Below, in pieces: positions 9,918 through 21,354 of a stretch of 64,000 bases of DNA. Below the pieces are notes generated by a model, which saw nothing but the letters and a program-made list of their open reading frames with translations, did no database searches and had not been told where the DNA came from. Made by a program: the position numbers and the translations under genes. The DNA comes from Rhodobacteraceae bacterium EhC02 (GTDB taxonomy: Bacteria > Pseudomonadota > Alphaproteobacteria > Rhodobacterales > Rhodobacteraceae): positions 124,001 through 188,000 of the forward strand of contig LXYH01000059.1 of NCBI GenBank assembly GCA_001650895.1, written 5' to 3'. The number at the start of each line of letters is the position of its first letter. Position 1 is the first letter of the stretch.

Positions 9918-10289
9918 CGCGACCCGCAATGCGGTGCTTACGATCATCGGCGATTGCGGTCATGCATGTGCATTGACTCGCTCCAATCACTTGTCCGCCC
10001 CATCCGGGATCTGATCTGCATCTGGCGGAATACCGGGCGTATCAGCGGGTGACGTTCTGCAAGCGACAGGCGGTCCGAACCCTTCGGGGCGCGGTTGCGG
10101 ATCATGCAGACAGCGTTTCCCCAAAAAGACAGAGTTTGATCAAAAAAGCATCAAATTCGGTGATTTACCGGGCGTTCAGGATGCTCGGATTACCCTCTCG
10201 CCAGACCGCAGCGGCTTGAACGCCGCAAGAAGGAAGGCAACAGGCGCTCGTGCGAAAGGCCCGAGCGCGCGAGCAGGATCACATACGAG
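9918..10289. other. Intergenic region between tadC and the RTX gene
   Basis: No gene is supported. The most distinctive segment is an AT-rich patch at 10130-10165 with the palindrome TTTGATCAAA (10135-10144) and a nearby ATCAA. It recalls FNR/CRP-type half sites, but the half-site spacing does not match TTGAT-N4-ATCAA. It probably holds the RTX gene promoter. Confidence 0.4.
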
Positions 10290-13200
10290 ATGTCCACCGT
10301 TTTCGAGGCAACCGTTACCGCGACTTTCGACAATGTCGCAGGGGGCAACTACCAGGCCTTGTTCGACTTCGGCGACGGCACGACCAGGAACAAGATCTGG
10401 TTCGGAAGTCTGTCCAACACGAACACGATCATACTGGAGGTATTCCAAAACGGGTTTCGGTATAGCCTCCAGATACCGAACGCCATCGACGAGGGGGTCG
10501 AGACCTCCTGGAACGTCTCCATCGACGATACCGGGACCTACACGATCCTCAAGGACGGCATCTCGATCGGGTCGCAGAATTTCGGCGTCGCCGCGATACC
10601 GAACGACGTGCCGCGTAGCAACAACCTGATCGGCGAGTCCTCGTTCAATGGCGACGATCCACTGATCGGAACGGTAAGCTCGATCAATGTTGAAACCACG
10701 CTGACGAACGGCTTCGACATCTACTTTTCGGATACGCAAAACGCGGTCGGCGCGTTTGACGGCACAGACCGGGACGAGGTGCTGAACGCCGCGAACTCCA
10801 GCGGTGCAGACAGTCTTGCAGGCGACGGCGGCGACGACAGCATCTATGGCGGCGGCGGCAACGATACGCTTGCCGGTGATGCGGGCAACGATCTTGTCAT
10901 TGGCGGTGCGGGTGCCGATTCAATCGACGGCGGTGTCGGCGACGACATTCTTCACGGGGATGATTTCCTTGCTGGTCCCGTCACGGTCACCAATGCGGAC
11001 TTTGACGCGGGCTCGGGCGGCTGGACCACCACGGGGGCGGGGACATTTGTCTACACCGTCGATGGCAACGATGCCATGGCGTTCAACGCCGGCAACAGCG
11101 GCACCGGCGGCACGGCGCAGCAGACAATCGCCACACAGGCGGGCGGGCGCTATGCGCTGTCACTGGACGCATACGAATTCGATGTCAGTGGCGGGTCAGC
11201 AGATCACACGCTTCTGATCCGGGTGATCGATGCCAACGGTCAGGTCATCGCCGAACAGACCGAGGTGATCGCGAACGAGACCGGCCGCACGATCACCGTG
11301 GACTTCGTCGCACCCACCGAAACTGTCACCCTCAGGTTTTCCAACCCGACATCGACCGGCACCAATGACAGCGACCTGATCATCGACAACGTGTCGGTCA
11401 CACCTGTCGCGCCCAGCGGCGGTGGTGACGACACCCTGTCGGGTGGTGCCGGGAATGACGCGCTTTTCGGGGGTGCAGGCAACGACAGTCTTGCCGCCGG
11501 CGATGGGAATGACACCGTCGAGGGCGGTGCCGGTGATGACAACATTTCAGCCTTCCAGGGCGATGACACGATCAGCGGCGGCGATGGCGCGGATACGATA
11601 TTCTCGCTCGGCGGGGGGAACGACACCATCGACGGCGGCGCCGATGCCGATAGGATCATCATACGCACCCTCAGCGATGCCACCGTGCGCGGCGGGGAGG
11701 CGACGACAACAGGCACCGATACCGACCGGCTGGACGTGGCCGAAGGCGCCACGCCCCTGACGCTGGACTTCTCCGGTGCCGAAGCAGGCACCATCGGGGA
11801 TGGCGTCAGCACCGTGACCTTCACCGAGATCGAGCAGGTATTCCTGGGCGAAGGTGACGACACGATCAATACCGGCGCGCAGACCGATGCCCTGACCGTC
11901 GATGGTGGCGGTGGTGACGATGTCTTCAATGCCGCAACCACCAGCGGCGCCAACACGTTTGACGGGCAGGGCGGAGACGACACGATCCATGGCGGTTCCG
12001 GCAGCGAAACCCTGCGTGGCGGGTCGGGACGCGACCTGATCTTTGGCGCGGATGGTGACGACCTGATCAACGCAGGCGGCGATGCCGACACGGTCTATGG
12101 CGGCAGCGGCAACGACACCATCGACGGCGCGCAGGACGATGACCTTATCGACGGCGGCAGTGGCAACGACCTTATCCTGGGCGGTGACGGATCGGATACG
12201 ATCATCGGCGGCACGGGCGCCGACAACATTCAAGGCGGCGGGGACGCCGACACTTTCCTGCTGGCAAACGGCTTCGGCGACGACACGATCGGCGGCGGCG
12301 AGACCGCGACAACCGGAACCGACAGCGACGTGATCGACGCCTCGGCACTCACCGGCACGGGTGTGACCGTCAATGTCGCGAACGGGGCTGGAACGCTGCG
12401 AGACGGGACCGACACCGCCACCTTTTCCGAGATCGAGGGGTTCATCCTCACCGATCAGGACGACACCTTCACCGCCTTCGGCACATCAGCCGTCACTGTC
12501 GATAGCGGCGCGGGCAATGACCTTATCCGAGAGGGCAACGGCGGGAACACGATCGACGCCGGAACCGGCAACGACACGATTGTCGCGGGCCTGGGCACCT
12601 CGACGATCACGGGCGGCGAGGATGTCGGTGGGGGCGATACCGACATTCTCGATTTCCGCGTTGCCAACGACGCGGTCACGATCATCTTTGACGGTGCCGA
12701 AAGCGGCACCTATGCCGACAATGACGGCGACAGCGGAACCTTTTCCGAGATCGAGTCGTTCAGGCTGACCTCGGGCAACGACGCCGTTGATGCAAGCCTC
12801 GACACCGCCGGGGTGTTCATTGATGGCGGCGGTGGTGCCGATACCATCATCGGGGGCTCCGGCAACGACGTGATCACCGGTGGCGGACCCATGTCCGGGG
12901 ACCCCGGTGACAGCCTGTCTGGCGGGGCAGGGAACGACATCATCCTCGGCGATGCGGGCGACGACACGATAGACGGCGGAAGCGGCAGCGATTTCATCGC
13001 AGGTGGCGCAGGCAACGACCTGCTGACCGGCGGCGAGGGCGATGATTACTTCTTCTACATGCCCGGTGACGGGCTGGACACGATCACCGATTTCAACATC
13101 GGCAACACCGGCACGCTTGATGACGGCGACGTTGAAAACAACGATTTCATCGACCTGTCGGGCTATTACGATCACATCTCCGAGCTGTATGCGGACCAGG

Positions 13201-13784
13201 CAGACGACGGCGTCCTGAACCAGTCCAACACGATGGACACGCGCGGAAACGCTGTCGACTATTCGGACAACACCCGGTTCGACACCAATGGCACGCCGAA
13301 TGACGAAGGCATCCGGTTCACCGGTGCGACCGCTGACCGATCCTTCTTTACCGTTGAAAACACGGGCGTTGTCTGTTTCACATCCGGCACTTTGATCGCC
13401 ACGCCGAAAGGCGAGGTTCCGATCGAAACCCTCAAGCCCGGCGATCTGGTGCTGACCCGCGATAACGGGCCGCAGCCCCTGATCTGGATCGGTCGGCGCC
13501 AGGTTGGCCGTGCCGAACTGGCGCGGAATGAAAATCTGCGGCCCATCGAAATCAAGCCAACGCTGATCCGGTCGCATTCCCCTCTGGTCGTGTCGCGCCA
13601 ACACGGGGTGCTGGTGCGCCGGGACGGGGAAGAAACGCTGGTCCGCGCGATTCATCTGGCAAGGCTGCCGCGCTCCGGTGCGCGCGACGAACTTTTCAGC
13701 CTTTTTCCGACCTTGCCGCAGGCGCGCGTGCGCGATTTCGCCCCCTTCAAGGACCTGGGCGAAGCTGTCGTGCAGGGGGCCTGA
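10290..13784 (+). CDS. RTX calcium-binding protein with C-terminal Hint domain
   Basis: A 1164-residue acidic protein, probably secreted by a type I system because it has RTX repeats and no signal peptide. Residues 1-145 form a lectin/LamG-like beta domain. RTX blocks of GGxGxDxLx nonapeptides lie at about 172-225, 377-455, 547-655 and 845-920. A jelly-roll, carbohydrate-binding-like domain is inserted at about 232-370. Residues from Cys1029 ('VCFTSGTLIATPKGEVPIET') begin a Hint domain, an autoprocessing fold common in Rhodobacterales RTX proteins, with 'LKPGDLVLTRDNG' and 'VVSRQHGVLV'. The C-terminal part of the Hint region looks internally shortened (see findings). No hlyB/hlyD genes are adjacent. 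The role is likely adhesion or matrix; the ligand is unknown. Confidence 0.85.
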   Translation: MSTVFEATVTATFDNVAGGNYQALFDFGDGTTRNKIWFGSLSNTNTIILEVFQNGFRYSLQIPNAIDEGVETSWNVSIDDTGTYTILKDGISIGSQNFGVAAIPNDVPRSNNLIGESSFNGDDPLIGTVSSINVETTLTNGFDIYFSDTQNAVGAFDGTDRDEVLNAANSSGADSLAGDGGDDSIYGGGGNDTLAGDAGNDLVIGGAGADSIDGGVGDDILHGDDFLAGPVTVTNADFDAGSGGWTTTGAGTFVYTVDGNDAMAFNAGNSGTGGTAQQTIATQAGGRYALSLDAYEFDVSGGSADHTLLIRVIDANGQVIAEQTEVIANETGRTITVDFVAPTETVTLRFSNPTSTGTNDSDLIIDNVSVTPVAPSGGGDDTLSGGAGNDALFGGAGNDSLAAGDGNDTVEGGAGDDNISAFQGDDTISGGDGADTIFSLGGGNDTIDGGADADRIIIRTLSDATVRGGEATTTGTDTDRLDVAEGATPLTLDFSGAEAGTIGDGVSTVTFTEIEQVFLGEGDDTINTGAQTDALTVDGGGGDDVFNAATTSGANTFDGQGGDDTIHGGSGSETLRGGSGRDLIFGADGDDLINAGGDADTVYGGSGNDTIDGAQDDDLIDGGSGNDLILGGDGSDTIIGGTGADNIQGGGDADTFLLANGFGDDTIGGGETATTGTDSDVIDASALTGTGVTVNVANGAGTLRDGTDTATFSEIEGFILTDQDDTFTAFGTSAVTVDSGAGNDLIREGNGGNTIDAGTGNDTIVAGLGTSTITGGEDVGGGDTDILDFRVANDAVTIIFDGAESGTYADNDGDSGTFSEIESFRLTSGNDAVDASLDTAGVFIDGGGGADTIIGGSGNDVITGGGPMSGDPGDSLSGGAGNDIILGDAGDDTIDGGSGSDFIAGGAGNDLLTGGEGDDYFFYMPGDGLDTITDFNIGNTGTLDDGDVENNDFIDLSGYYDHISELYADQADDGVLNQSNTMDTRGNAVDYSDNTRFDTNGTPNDEGIRFTGATADRSFFTVENTGVVCFTSGTLIATPKGEVPIETLKPGDLVLTRDNGPQPLIWIGRRQVGRAELARNENLRPIEIKPTLIRSHSPLVVSRQHGVLVRRDGEETLVRAIHLARLPRSGARDELFSLFPTLPQARVRDFAPFKDLGEAVVQGA

Positions 13785-13876
13785 ACCGAACGAGAATGCA
13801 AGCCCGCCCTAGGCGCGAAAGCGCCGGACCGCACCGTGGCATCATCATGTCGGGAAGGATGGTTTCATGCCCAGAC

Positions 13877-13966
13877 TGGCGGAGAGACAGGGATTCGAAC
13901 CCTGGGACCCCTTGCAGGATCAACGGTTTTCGAGACCGCCCCGTTCGACCACTCCGGCACCTCTCC
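13877..13966 (-). tRNA. tRNA-Ser(CGA)
   Basis: On the minus strand a 90-nt class II tRNA folds with acceptor stem GGAGAGG/TCTCTCC (one G-T pair), a long variable arm, T-loop GGTTCGAATCC and an encoded 3' CCA after a G discriminator. The anticodon loop CTCGAAA gives CGA, reading UCG serine codons. It sits alone between the RTX gene and the DUF2059 pair. Confidence 0.95.
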
Positions 13967-14181
13967 GCGGTCTGGTGGCTGCGTTTAATCTCTCCCGTGG
14001 GCGGTGGCAAGGGGGCTTTTCGCAATTCTTTCCGGTTACTTTTCGGCAGCGACCCGGCCGGTTTTCAAACCTCACCCGGTTTTGCATTGTCTGCCCGGAC
14101 AAATGGCTTAGGCTCTGGCGCAGGGGCGGCTGGTTCCGCACCGCATCAAGGCACCGTTTCAGGACAAAGGACGCAAGACAG

Positions 14182-15078
14182 ATGATCCGCAGCACAATGC
14201 ACCCGTCACGTTTCGGCTCTGGTCCGGCTGGCCTGGTCCTGATGTGGCGGATGGCCCTTGGCGTGCTGCTCCTGACACTCGCCCTTGGCCAGGCCGTTCC
14301 CCTGCGCGCGCAAGAAGCGCCGGGCCGCGACAGGCTCGAGGCGTTTCTGAGCGTCACGGGTTTTGACAAGGCGCTGGAATCGATTGCCCTGTCAGCCGGC
14401 GATGCGCCGCTGATGCTGGGCCGCGACGTATCGGAATTCGGCGGTGACTGGTCGCGCTCGGTGGCCGAGATTTTCGACACGGAGCTGATGCATGACATGG
14501 CGATCAGCATTCTTGCACGGGCGCTGGAAGACGACTTGCTGACCCATGCCGTCGATTTCTACGCATCCGATCTGGGGCAACGGCTGGTTGCGGTCGAGAA
14601 CGCGGCGCATCTGTCCGATGACGCCGAGGCCGCGCGCGCCGATGGCGAACAGATCATCGCCGACCTTGTGCGGACAGGCGCGCCGCGCCTGATCATCCTG
14701 CAGCGGATGGGTCCTGCCATCGATCCGCAGAATACATCCGTCCGCGCGGTCGAGGAAATACAGGTGCGCTTCCTGCTCAGCGCCTCGGCCGCCGGTGTGC
14801 TGCCGATGGAACTGGACGAGCCCGCGCTGCGCAGCCTGATGGCCGATCAGCGCGGCGAATTGCGCCAGAGGATGCGCCAAAGCGGATTGATCCATGCCGC
14901 CCATGTCTACCAGTCGTTTTCGGATGACGACCTTGAAGCCTATGTCGCAGCGCTGGAACATCCCAAGATGCAGCGCGTCTACGAGCTGATGAACGGCATC
15001 CAGTACGAGATCATGGCCAACCGTTTCGAGGTTCTGGCCCGCCGCATGGCCGATCTGCATCCCGGCGAGGAATTGTGA
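14182..15078 (+). CDS. DUF2059-domain exported protein (first of tandem pair)
   Basis: About 298 residues from the ATG at 14182. A signal peptide with a hydrophobic core (about residues 18-38) ends near 'LRAQ'. The mature part is helical and contains 'AVDFYASDLGQRLVAVENAA', matching DUF2059, a periplasmic domain of unknown function. The open frame continues upstream through the tRNA gene, but that part is not coding. The start codon has AAGGA about 11 bases upstream. The next gene begins one base after its stop and encodes a related protein, so the two probably arose by duplication. No function can be given. Confidence 0.72.
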   Translation: MIRSTMHPSRFGSGPAGLVLMWRMALGVLLLTLALGQAVPLRAQEAPGRDRLEAFLSVTGFDKALESIALSAGDAPLMLGRDVSEFGGDWSRSVAEIFDTELMHDMAISILARALEDDLLTHAVDFYASDLGQRLVAVENAAHLSDDAEAARADGEQIIADLVRTGAPRLIILQRMGPAIDPQNTSVRAVEEIQVRFLLSASAAGVLPMELDEPALRSLMADQRGELRQRMRQSGLIHAAHVYQSFSDDDLEAYVAALEHPKMQRVYELMNGIQYEIMANRFEVLARRMADLHPGEEL

Positions 15079-15079
15079 C

Positions 15080-15979
15080 ATGCGCGGCCCACTGATCCCC
15101 AACTGCAGCCGGGCCATGGCTGGCCTGCTGCTGCCGGTTGTCATGTTTCTGGGGCTGCTTGCCCCGCTGCTCCCGCCCGCGCAGGCCAAGGGCGCGCAGG
15201 ACAACGACCGGATCAGCCACCTCATGGACCTGATGGGCATGGATGAGATCGTCCTTATCATGCGCGAGGAAGGGCTTGCCTATGGCGGCGAGCTTGGCCG
15301 GGACATGCTGGCGGGGCAGGGCGGGCCGGTCTGGGACAGGCAGGTGGATCGCATCTATGACGAGGCGGCGATGTCCGAACTTGTGCGTGCAGGTTTCCGC
15401 GAGGCTTTCGGCGCGGCTGACCCCGAGCCATTGATCCGCTTCTTCGAAGGCGACACCGGGCGGCAGATCGTGGCGCTCGAGATCGCCGCGCGGCGCGCCT
15501 TCATGGACGAAGACATCGAGGAAACCGCGCGCGAGGCCTTTCGCCGGGTCGCGGCGGATATGGACGCGCCCAGCCCGCGGGATATCGATCCGCATCTGTC
15601 GGCCATCGAAGCCTATGTCGAGGCGAACGACCTGATCGGCTTCAACGTCATGGGCGCGATGAATGCCAACATGCTGTTCTATCGCGGCCTGATCGAAGGG
15701 GGCGCGCTGGAGATGTCCGAGGGCGAGATCCTGTCCGACGTCTGGGAGCAGGAAGACGAGACGCACGCCGAAACCCGCGAATGGCTCTATGCTTTCCTGA
15801 TGCTGGCCTACCAGCCGCTGGAGGCATCGCAGATCAGCGGCTATGCCGATCTGTCGCTGACCCCGCCGGGCCGGGCCATGAACCGCGCGCTGTTCACCGC
15901 CTTCGATGCGATGTATGGAACCCTGTCCCATGCCCTGGGCCTTGCGATCGCGGCACAGATGCTGACCGAAGACCTCTGA
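15080..15979 (+). CDS. DUF2059-like exported protein (second of tandem pair)
   Basis: 299 residues with an N-terminal signal segment (about residues 12-36, ending 'PPAQAKG'). The helical mature region carries 'FFEGDTGRQIVALEIAARRA', the counterpart of the DUF2059 motif in the preceding gene, and the overall layout is the same with low identity. ATG follows the previous stop by one base, so the two are co-translated. The function is unknown; partners in the periplasm are possible. Confidence 0.7.
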   Translation: MRGPLIPNCSRAMAGLLLPVVMFLGLLAPLLPPAQAKGAQDNDRISHLMDLMGMDEIVLIMREEGLAYGGELGRDMLAGQGGPVWDRQVDRIYDEAAMSELVRAGFREAFGAADPEPLIRFFEGDTGRQIVALEIAARRAFMDEDIEETAREAFRRVAADMDAPSPRDIDPHLSAIEAYVEANDLIGFNVMGAMNANMLFYRGLIEGGALEMSEGEILSDVWEQEDETHAETREWLYAFLMLAYQPLEASQISGYADLSLTPPGRAMNRALFTAFDAMYGTLSHALGLAIAAQMLTEDL

Positions 15980-16041
15980 CCGGCCTTGGCCGCGTCGCCA
16001 GACCGGGATGAAACAGGCGCGCGGAATGCCCGCCTAGCCCC

Positions 16042-16070
16042 TTGACTTCCGGCCAGATGCGCCGCATAAG
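16042..16070 (+). promoter_or_regulatory. Sigma-70-type promoter for rplU-rpmA
   Basis: TTGACT (16042-16047) and CATAAG (16065-16070) are separated by exactly 17 bp, a good housekeeping promoter. It would give a leader of about 150 nt before rplU. Read directly from sequence; start site not proven. Confidence 0.6.
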
Positions 16071-16230
16071 CCGCCATCTCGGAAGGGGCGCAGTGCCTCT
16101 GCCGTGTTGATTATTCACAATCGTCCGCAAGGGCGCGCTGTTCGAGGTGGCTAGCAGACCTTCCCAAGGGGGGATGCGGCCGAAACGCCCGGTCGGGGAC
16201 CACAGGACGCGGAAACAAGGGAAGACAGAT

Positions 16231-16719
16231 ATGTTCGCGGTTCTGAAAACCGGCGGCAAACAGTACAAGGTCCAGGCCGGCGATACGCTGCGCGTGGAGA
16301 AACTGGCCGCTGACGCAGGTGAAACAGTTCAATTCAACGACGTGCTGATGCTGGGCGGTGAGACCACCGTTCTGGGCGCGCCGATGGTGGCAGGTGCCGC
16401 CGTGCAGGCCGAAGTGATCGACCAGATCAAGGGTGAGAAAGTCATCCACTTCGTCAAGCGTCGCCGCAAGCATGGCTCGCAGCGCACCAAGGGTCACCGT
16501 CAGAAGCTGACCCTCGTCCGGATCACCGAGATCCTGGCATCGGGCGCTGACAAGACCGGCGTGAAAGCCGCAACCGGCCAGGCGCCCGCCGTGGCCGCCG
16601 TTGCCGAAGCCGCACCCGCCAAGAAGGCCGCAAAGGCGAAAGCCCCCGCTGCCGCCGAAGGCGAGACCGCCGCGAAACCGAAACGCGCCGCGAAAAAAGC
16701 GGCCGAGACCAAGGAGTAA
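16231..16719 (+). CDS. rplU: 50S ribosomal protein L21 with Ala/Lys-rich tail
   Basis: L21 binds 23S rRNA in the large subunit. The first 100 or so residues are canonical: '[18 protein letters not shown]' at the start and '[20 protein letters not shown]' in the middle. The protein is 162 residues, about 60 longer than the usual ~103. The extra C-terminus is an Ala/Lys/Pro/Glu low-complexity tail (about residues 115-162), a type of extension known in several alphaproteobacteria. The ATG at 16231 was chosen because the L21 family starts there; the in-frame extension from 16147 is not coding. It is followed after 6 bp by rpmA. Confidence 0.97.
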   Translation: MFAVLKTGGKQYKVQAGDTLRVEKLAADAGETVQFNDVLMLGGETTVLGAPMVAGAAVQAEVIDQIKGEKVIHFVKRRRKHGSQRTKGHRQKLTLVRITEILASGADKTGVKAATGQAPAVAAVAEAAPAKKAAKAKAPAAAEGETAAKPKRAAKKAAETKE

Positions 16720-16725
16720 TCCCCC

Positions 16726-16995
16726 ATGGCACACAAGAAAGCAGGCGGTTCCTCCCGCAACGGTCGCGACTCTGACGGCCGGCGCCTTGGCGTCAAGCTG
16801 TTCGGCGGCCAGGCCGCGATTGCCGGCAACATCATCGTGCGTCAGCGCGGCACCAAGTGGTGGCCGGGCGAGGGCGTTGGCATCGGTCGTGACCACACGA
16901 TCTTCGCCACGACCGAAGGCAAGGTGACCTTCCACAAGGGCCTCAAGGGCCGCACCTTCATTTCGGTTCTGCCGGTGGCGGAGGCCGCTGAGTAA
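16726..16995 (+). CDS. rpmA: 50S ribosomal protein L27
   Basis: An 89-residue L27 with the standard start '[20 protein letters not shown]', whose N-terminus reaches the peptidyl-transferase centre, and the core '[18 protein letters not shown]'. It has no N-terminal cleavable extension of the firmicute type. Co-transcribed with rplU (6-bp gap) and followed by a strong terminator. Confidence 0.97.
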   Translation: MAHKKAGGSSRNGRDSDGRRLGVKLFGGQAAIAGNIIVRQRGTKWWPGEGVGIGRDHTIFATTEGKVTFHKGLKGRTFISVLPVAEAAE

Positions 16996-17020
16996 GCCGT
17001 TCTTCAGGTGACATGCATCA

Positions 17021-17050
17021 GGGGACCGGCAAGACCGCCGGTCCCCTTTT
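17021..17050 (+). terminator. Rho-independent terminator after rpmA
   Basis: A perfect 10-bp GC-rich stem (17021-17030 with 17037-17046), a 6-nt loop and a following TTTT then CCTTTT. It lies 25 bp after the rpmA stop and ends the ribosomal-protein unit. Confidence 0.85.
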
Positions 17051-17274
17051 CCTTTTCCGCATGCCTCGGAACGGGCCTGCGGCGGCGTCAGGATCCGGAC
17101 CACATATATTCATAGAACTGCCATGCAGTGATGTCACAGACAGGACCAGCCCGATGCCAGTCCTGCCAGTGTTTCCGGGGAGGGAAACAGGGGCGGGCGT
17201 AAACAGTGACGACGCCACAGGGGTCGCAGACCCGGCAGGTATTCGGTACAACGCATTTTCGGAGGAGAAGGCCG

Positions 17275-17814
17275 ATGAAGATCGATCCCATCTACGCCCA
17301 GCCGGTGATTGACACCGAGCGGTTCGACCTGCGCCCGCTGCGCATGTCCGACAAGGGCCTGATCGAGATGTATGGCGCGGACCGTCGTGTGGCGATGAAT
17401 ACGCGCGCGATCCCCCATCCCCTGCCACCCGGGGCGATCGAGGCCTTCGTGAAACGTGCGATGGACCCGAATCGGACCGAGGATGTCTGGGCGATGGATG
17501 GCAGCCGGCATGGCGGACCCGAGGTGATGGGGCTGATCAGCCTTGCGCCGATGGATCGCAACCAGTCCGAAGTCAGCTATTGGGTGGCGCCGGCCTACTG
17601 GAACTCGGGCGTGGCCTCGGCTGCCGTGGCGGCGCTTGTGGCGGCCAATCCGCGGACCTGCCGCACGATGTTCGCCGAAGTCTTTCAGGACAACCCGGCC
17701 TCGGCCCGTGTCCTGACAAATTGCGGGTTCGAATACCTGGGCGATGCCGAAACCTTTTCGGTCGCACGCGGCGCCAAGGTTGCGACATGGACCTACAGCC
17801 GAAAACTTGATTGA
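17275..17814 (+). CDS. GNAT family N-acetyltransferase
   Basis: A 179-residue GNAT protein of the RimJ/RimL-like type: 'TERFDLRPLRMSDKGLIEMY' near the N-terminus, the beta4-alpha3 region 'SEVSYWVAPAYWNSGVASAA' and 'DNPASARVLTNCGFEYLG' (the acetyl-CoA-contacting C-terminal motif). The substrate is unknown; relatives acetylate protein N-termini or small molecules. ATG at 17275 has CGGAGGAG 9 bases upstream, better than the upstream in-frame start at 17206. It sits between rpmA and obgE with 32 bp to the latter. Confidence 0.85.
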   Translation: MKIDPIYAQPVIDTERFDLRPLRMSDKGLIEMYGADRRVAMNTRAIPHPLPPGAIEAFVKRAMDPNRTEDVWAMDGSRHGGPEVMGLISLAPMDRNQSEVSYWVAPAYWNSGVASAAVAALVAANPRTCRTMFAEVFQDNPASARVLTNCGFEYLGDAETFSVARGAKVATWTYSRKLD

Positions 17815-17837
17815 GCAGGGCAGCGCCTTTGCGATAG

Positions 17838-20011
<2,174 letters not shown>

Positions 20012-20015
20012 CCCT

Positions 20016-20058
20016 GCCTTCTTCTTGCGCCAAATATCCCCGCCGGAGGCATCCGGCC
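20016..20058 (-). repeat. Intergenic repeat element, copy 1
   Basis: Read on the minus strand, 20019-20041 is GGGGATATTTGGCGCAAGAAGAA and matches 28639-28661 at all but three of 23 positions. It is followed in the other direction by a small GCCGG/CCGGC stem (20042-20046 with 20053-20057). Similar intergenic GGATATTT..CAAGAAGAA elements are familiar from Rhodobacteraceae genomes; they probably act as transcript-end or stability elements. Confidence 0.6.
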
Positions 20059-20078
20059 CTTGAACGGACCACTGACCC

Positions 20079-21344
20079 ATGACGCAAAGCCAGGACCTCA
20101 CTGCCCAGATGAACGAGATCGGCCGCCGCGCGCGCGCGGCCGCGGCGGATCTGGCCTTTGCCCCATCGGACGCCAAGGCGCAGGCGCTGATGGCCGCGGC
20201 TGATGCGATCGAGGCGCAGACCGATGCGATCATCGCCGCCAATGCCCGTGATCTGGACCATGGCCGCGACAAGGGGCTGAGCCCCGCGATGATGGACCGG
20301 CTGATGCTGGACGAAAGCCGGATCAAGGCCATCGCGGCGGGTCTGCGCGCCGTGGCGGCGCAGGCCGATCCCGTGGGCCGCGTGCTGGCCGAATGGGACC
20401 GTCCCAACGGGCTGCATATCCGGCGCGTGGCGACACCTCTGGGTGTGATCGGGGTGATCTATGAAAGCCGGCCCAATGTGACGGCCGATGCGGGCGCGCT
20501 TTGCCTCAAGGCGGGCAACGCGGTGATCCTGCGGGGTGGTTCGGAAAGCTTCCACTCCTCCGGCGCGATCCACGCCTGCCTGGTGGCGGGGCTGCGCACT
20601 GCTGGCCTGCCCGAGGATGCGATCCAGCTTGTCCCCACCCGGGACCGCGAGGCCGTGACGGTGATGCTGCGCATGACCGAATGGATCGATGTGATCGTGC
20701 CGCGCGGTGGCAAGGGTCTGGTGGGCCTGGTCCAGCGCGAGGCGCGCGTGCCCGTCTTTGCCCATCTGGAAGGGATCGTGCATGTCTATGTCGATGCCGC
20801 CGCCGATCCAGAGGTGGCGCGCCGCGTGGTGCTGAACGCCAAGACACGCCGCACCGGCATCTGCGGTGCCGCAGAATGCCTGCTGATCCACCGCGACATC
20901 GCCGCAACCCTGGGCGCGGATCTGATCCGCGACCTGCTGGCGGCGGGCGTCGAGGTGCGCGCCGATGAAATTCTGCAGGCGATACCGGGCACCGTGCCCG
21001 CCACGGAGGCGGATTGGGGCTGCGAATATCTGGACAGCATCATCGCCACGCGCGTGGTGGATGACATCGACGCGGCCCTGGGTCATATCCGGCGCTATGG
21101 GTCGAACCATACCGATTGCATCCTGACCGAAGACCCGGAGGCCGTCGCGCATTTCTTCGAGCGTCTGGACAGCGCGATCCTGATGCACAATGCCTCGACC
21201 CAGTTCGCCGATGGCGGGGAATTCGGCATGGGGGCCGAGATCGGGATCGCGACGGGCAAGCTGCATGCGCGCGGCCCCGTGGGGGCCGAACAGCTGACCA
21301 GTTTCAAATACCTGGTAACCGGGCAAGGCACGATCCGGTCCTGA
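20079..21344 (+). CDS. proA: Gamma-glutamyl phosphate reductase
   Basis: ProA reduces gamma-glutamyl phosphate to glutamate semialdehyde with NADPH, the second step of proline synthesis after ProB. The 421-residue aldehyde-dehydrogenase-fold protein has '[20 protein letters not shown]', the catalytic Cys in '[18 protein letters not shown]' and the C-terminal '[19 protein letters not shown]'. Length and motifs are complete. It converges on chpT with only six bases between stop codons. Confidence 0.97.
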   Translation: MTQSQDLTAQMNEIGRRARAAAADLAFAPSDAKAQALMAAADAIEAQTDAIIAANARDLDHGRDKGLSPAMMDRLMLDESRIKAIAAGLRAVAAQADPVGRVLAEWDRPNGLHIRRVATPLGVIGVIYESRPNVTADAGALCLKAGNAVILRGGSESFHSSGAIHACLVAGLRTAGLPEDAIQLVPTRDREAVTVMLRMTEWIDVIVPRGGKGLVGLVQREARVPVFAHLEGIVHVYVDAAADPEVARRVVLNAKTRRTGICGAAECLLIHRDIAATLGADLIRDLLAAGVEVRADEILQAIPGTVPATEADWGCEYLDSIIATRVVDDIDAALGHIRRYGSNHTDCILTEDPEAVAHFFERLDSAILMHNASTQFADGGEFGMGAEIGIATGKLHARGPVGAEQLTSFKYLVTGQGTIRS

Positions 21345-21354
21345 TCGGGATCAG
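21341..21354. terminator. Small hairpin spanning the convergent stops of proA and chpT
   Basis: CTGATC-GG-GATCAG is palindromic and contains both stop codons (TGA at 21342-21344 on plus, TGA at 21353-21351 on minus). A physically likely form is a 5-bp stem with a CGGG loop. Same design as at 56073-56093 but much weaker. Confidence 0.35.

Noticed and set aside
10135-10154. FNR/CRP-like site before the RTX gene
   Set aside because: TTGAT and ATCAA are present, but nine bases apart instead of four, so it does not match the known consensus.
13867-14181. Upstream extension of the first DUF2059 protein
   Set aside because: It reads through the antisense of tRNA-Ser and gives no signal peptide; the ATG at 14182 does.
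17013-17312. A 99-codon frame between rpmA and the acetyltransferase
   Set aside because: It starts just before the rpmA terminator, runs through it, has no ribosome-binding site and overlaps the acetyltransferase start.
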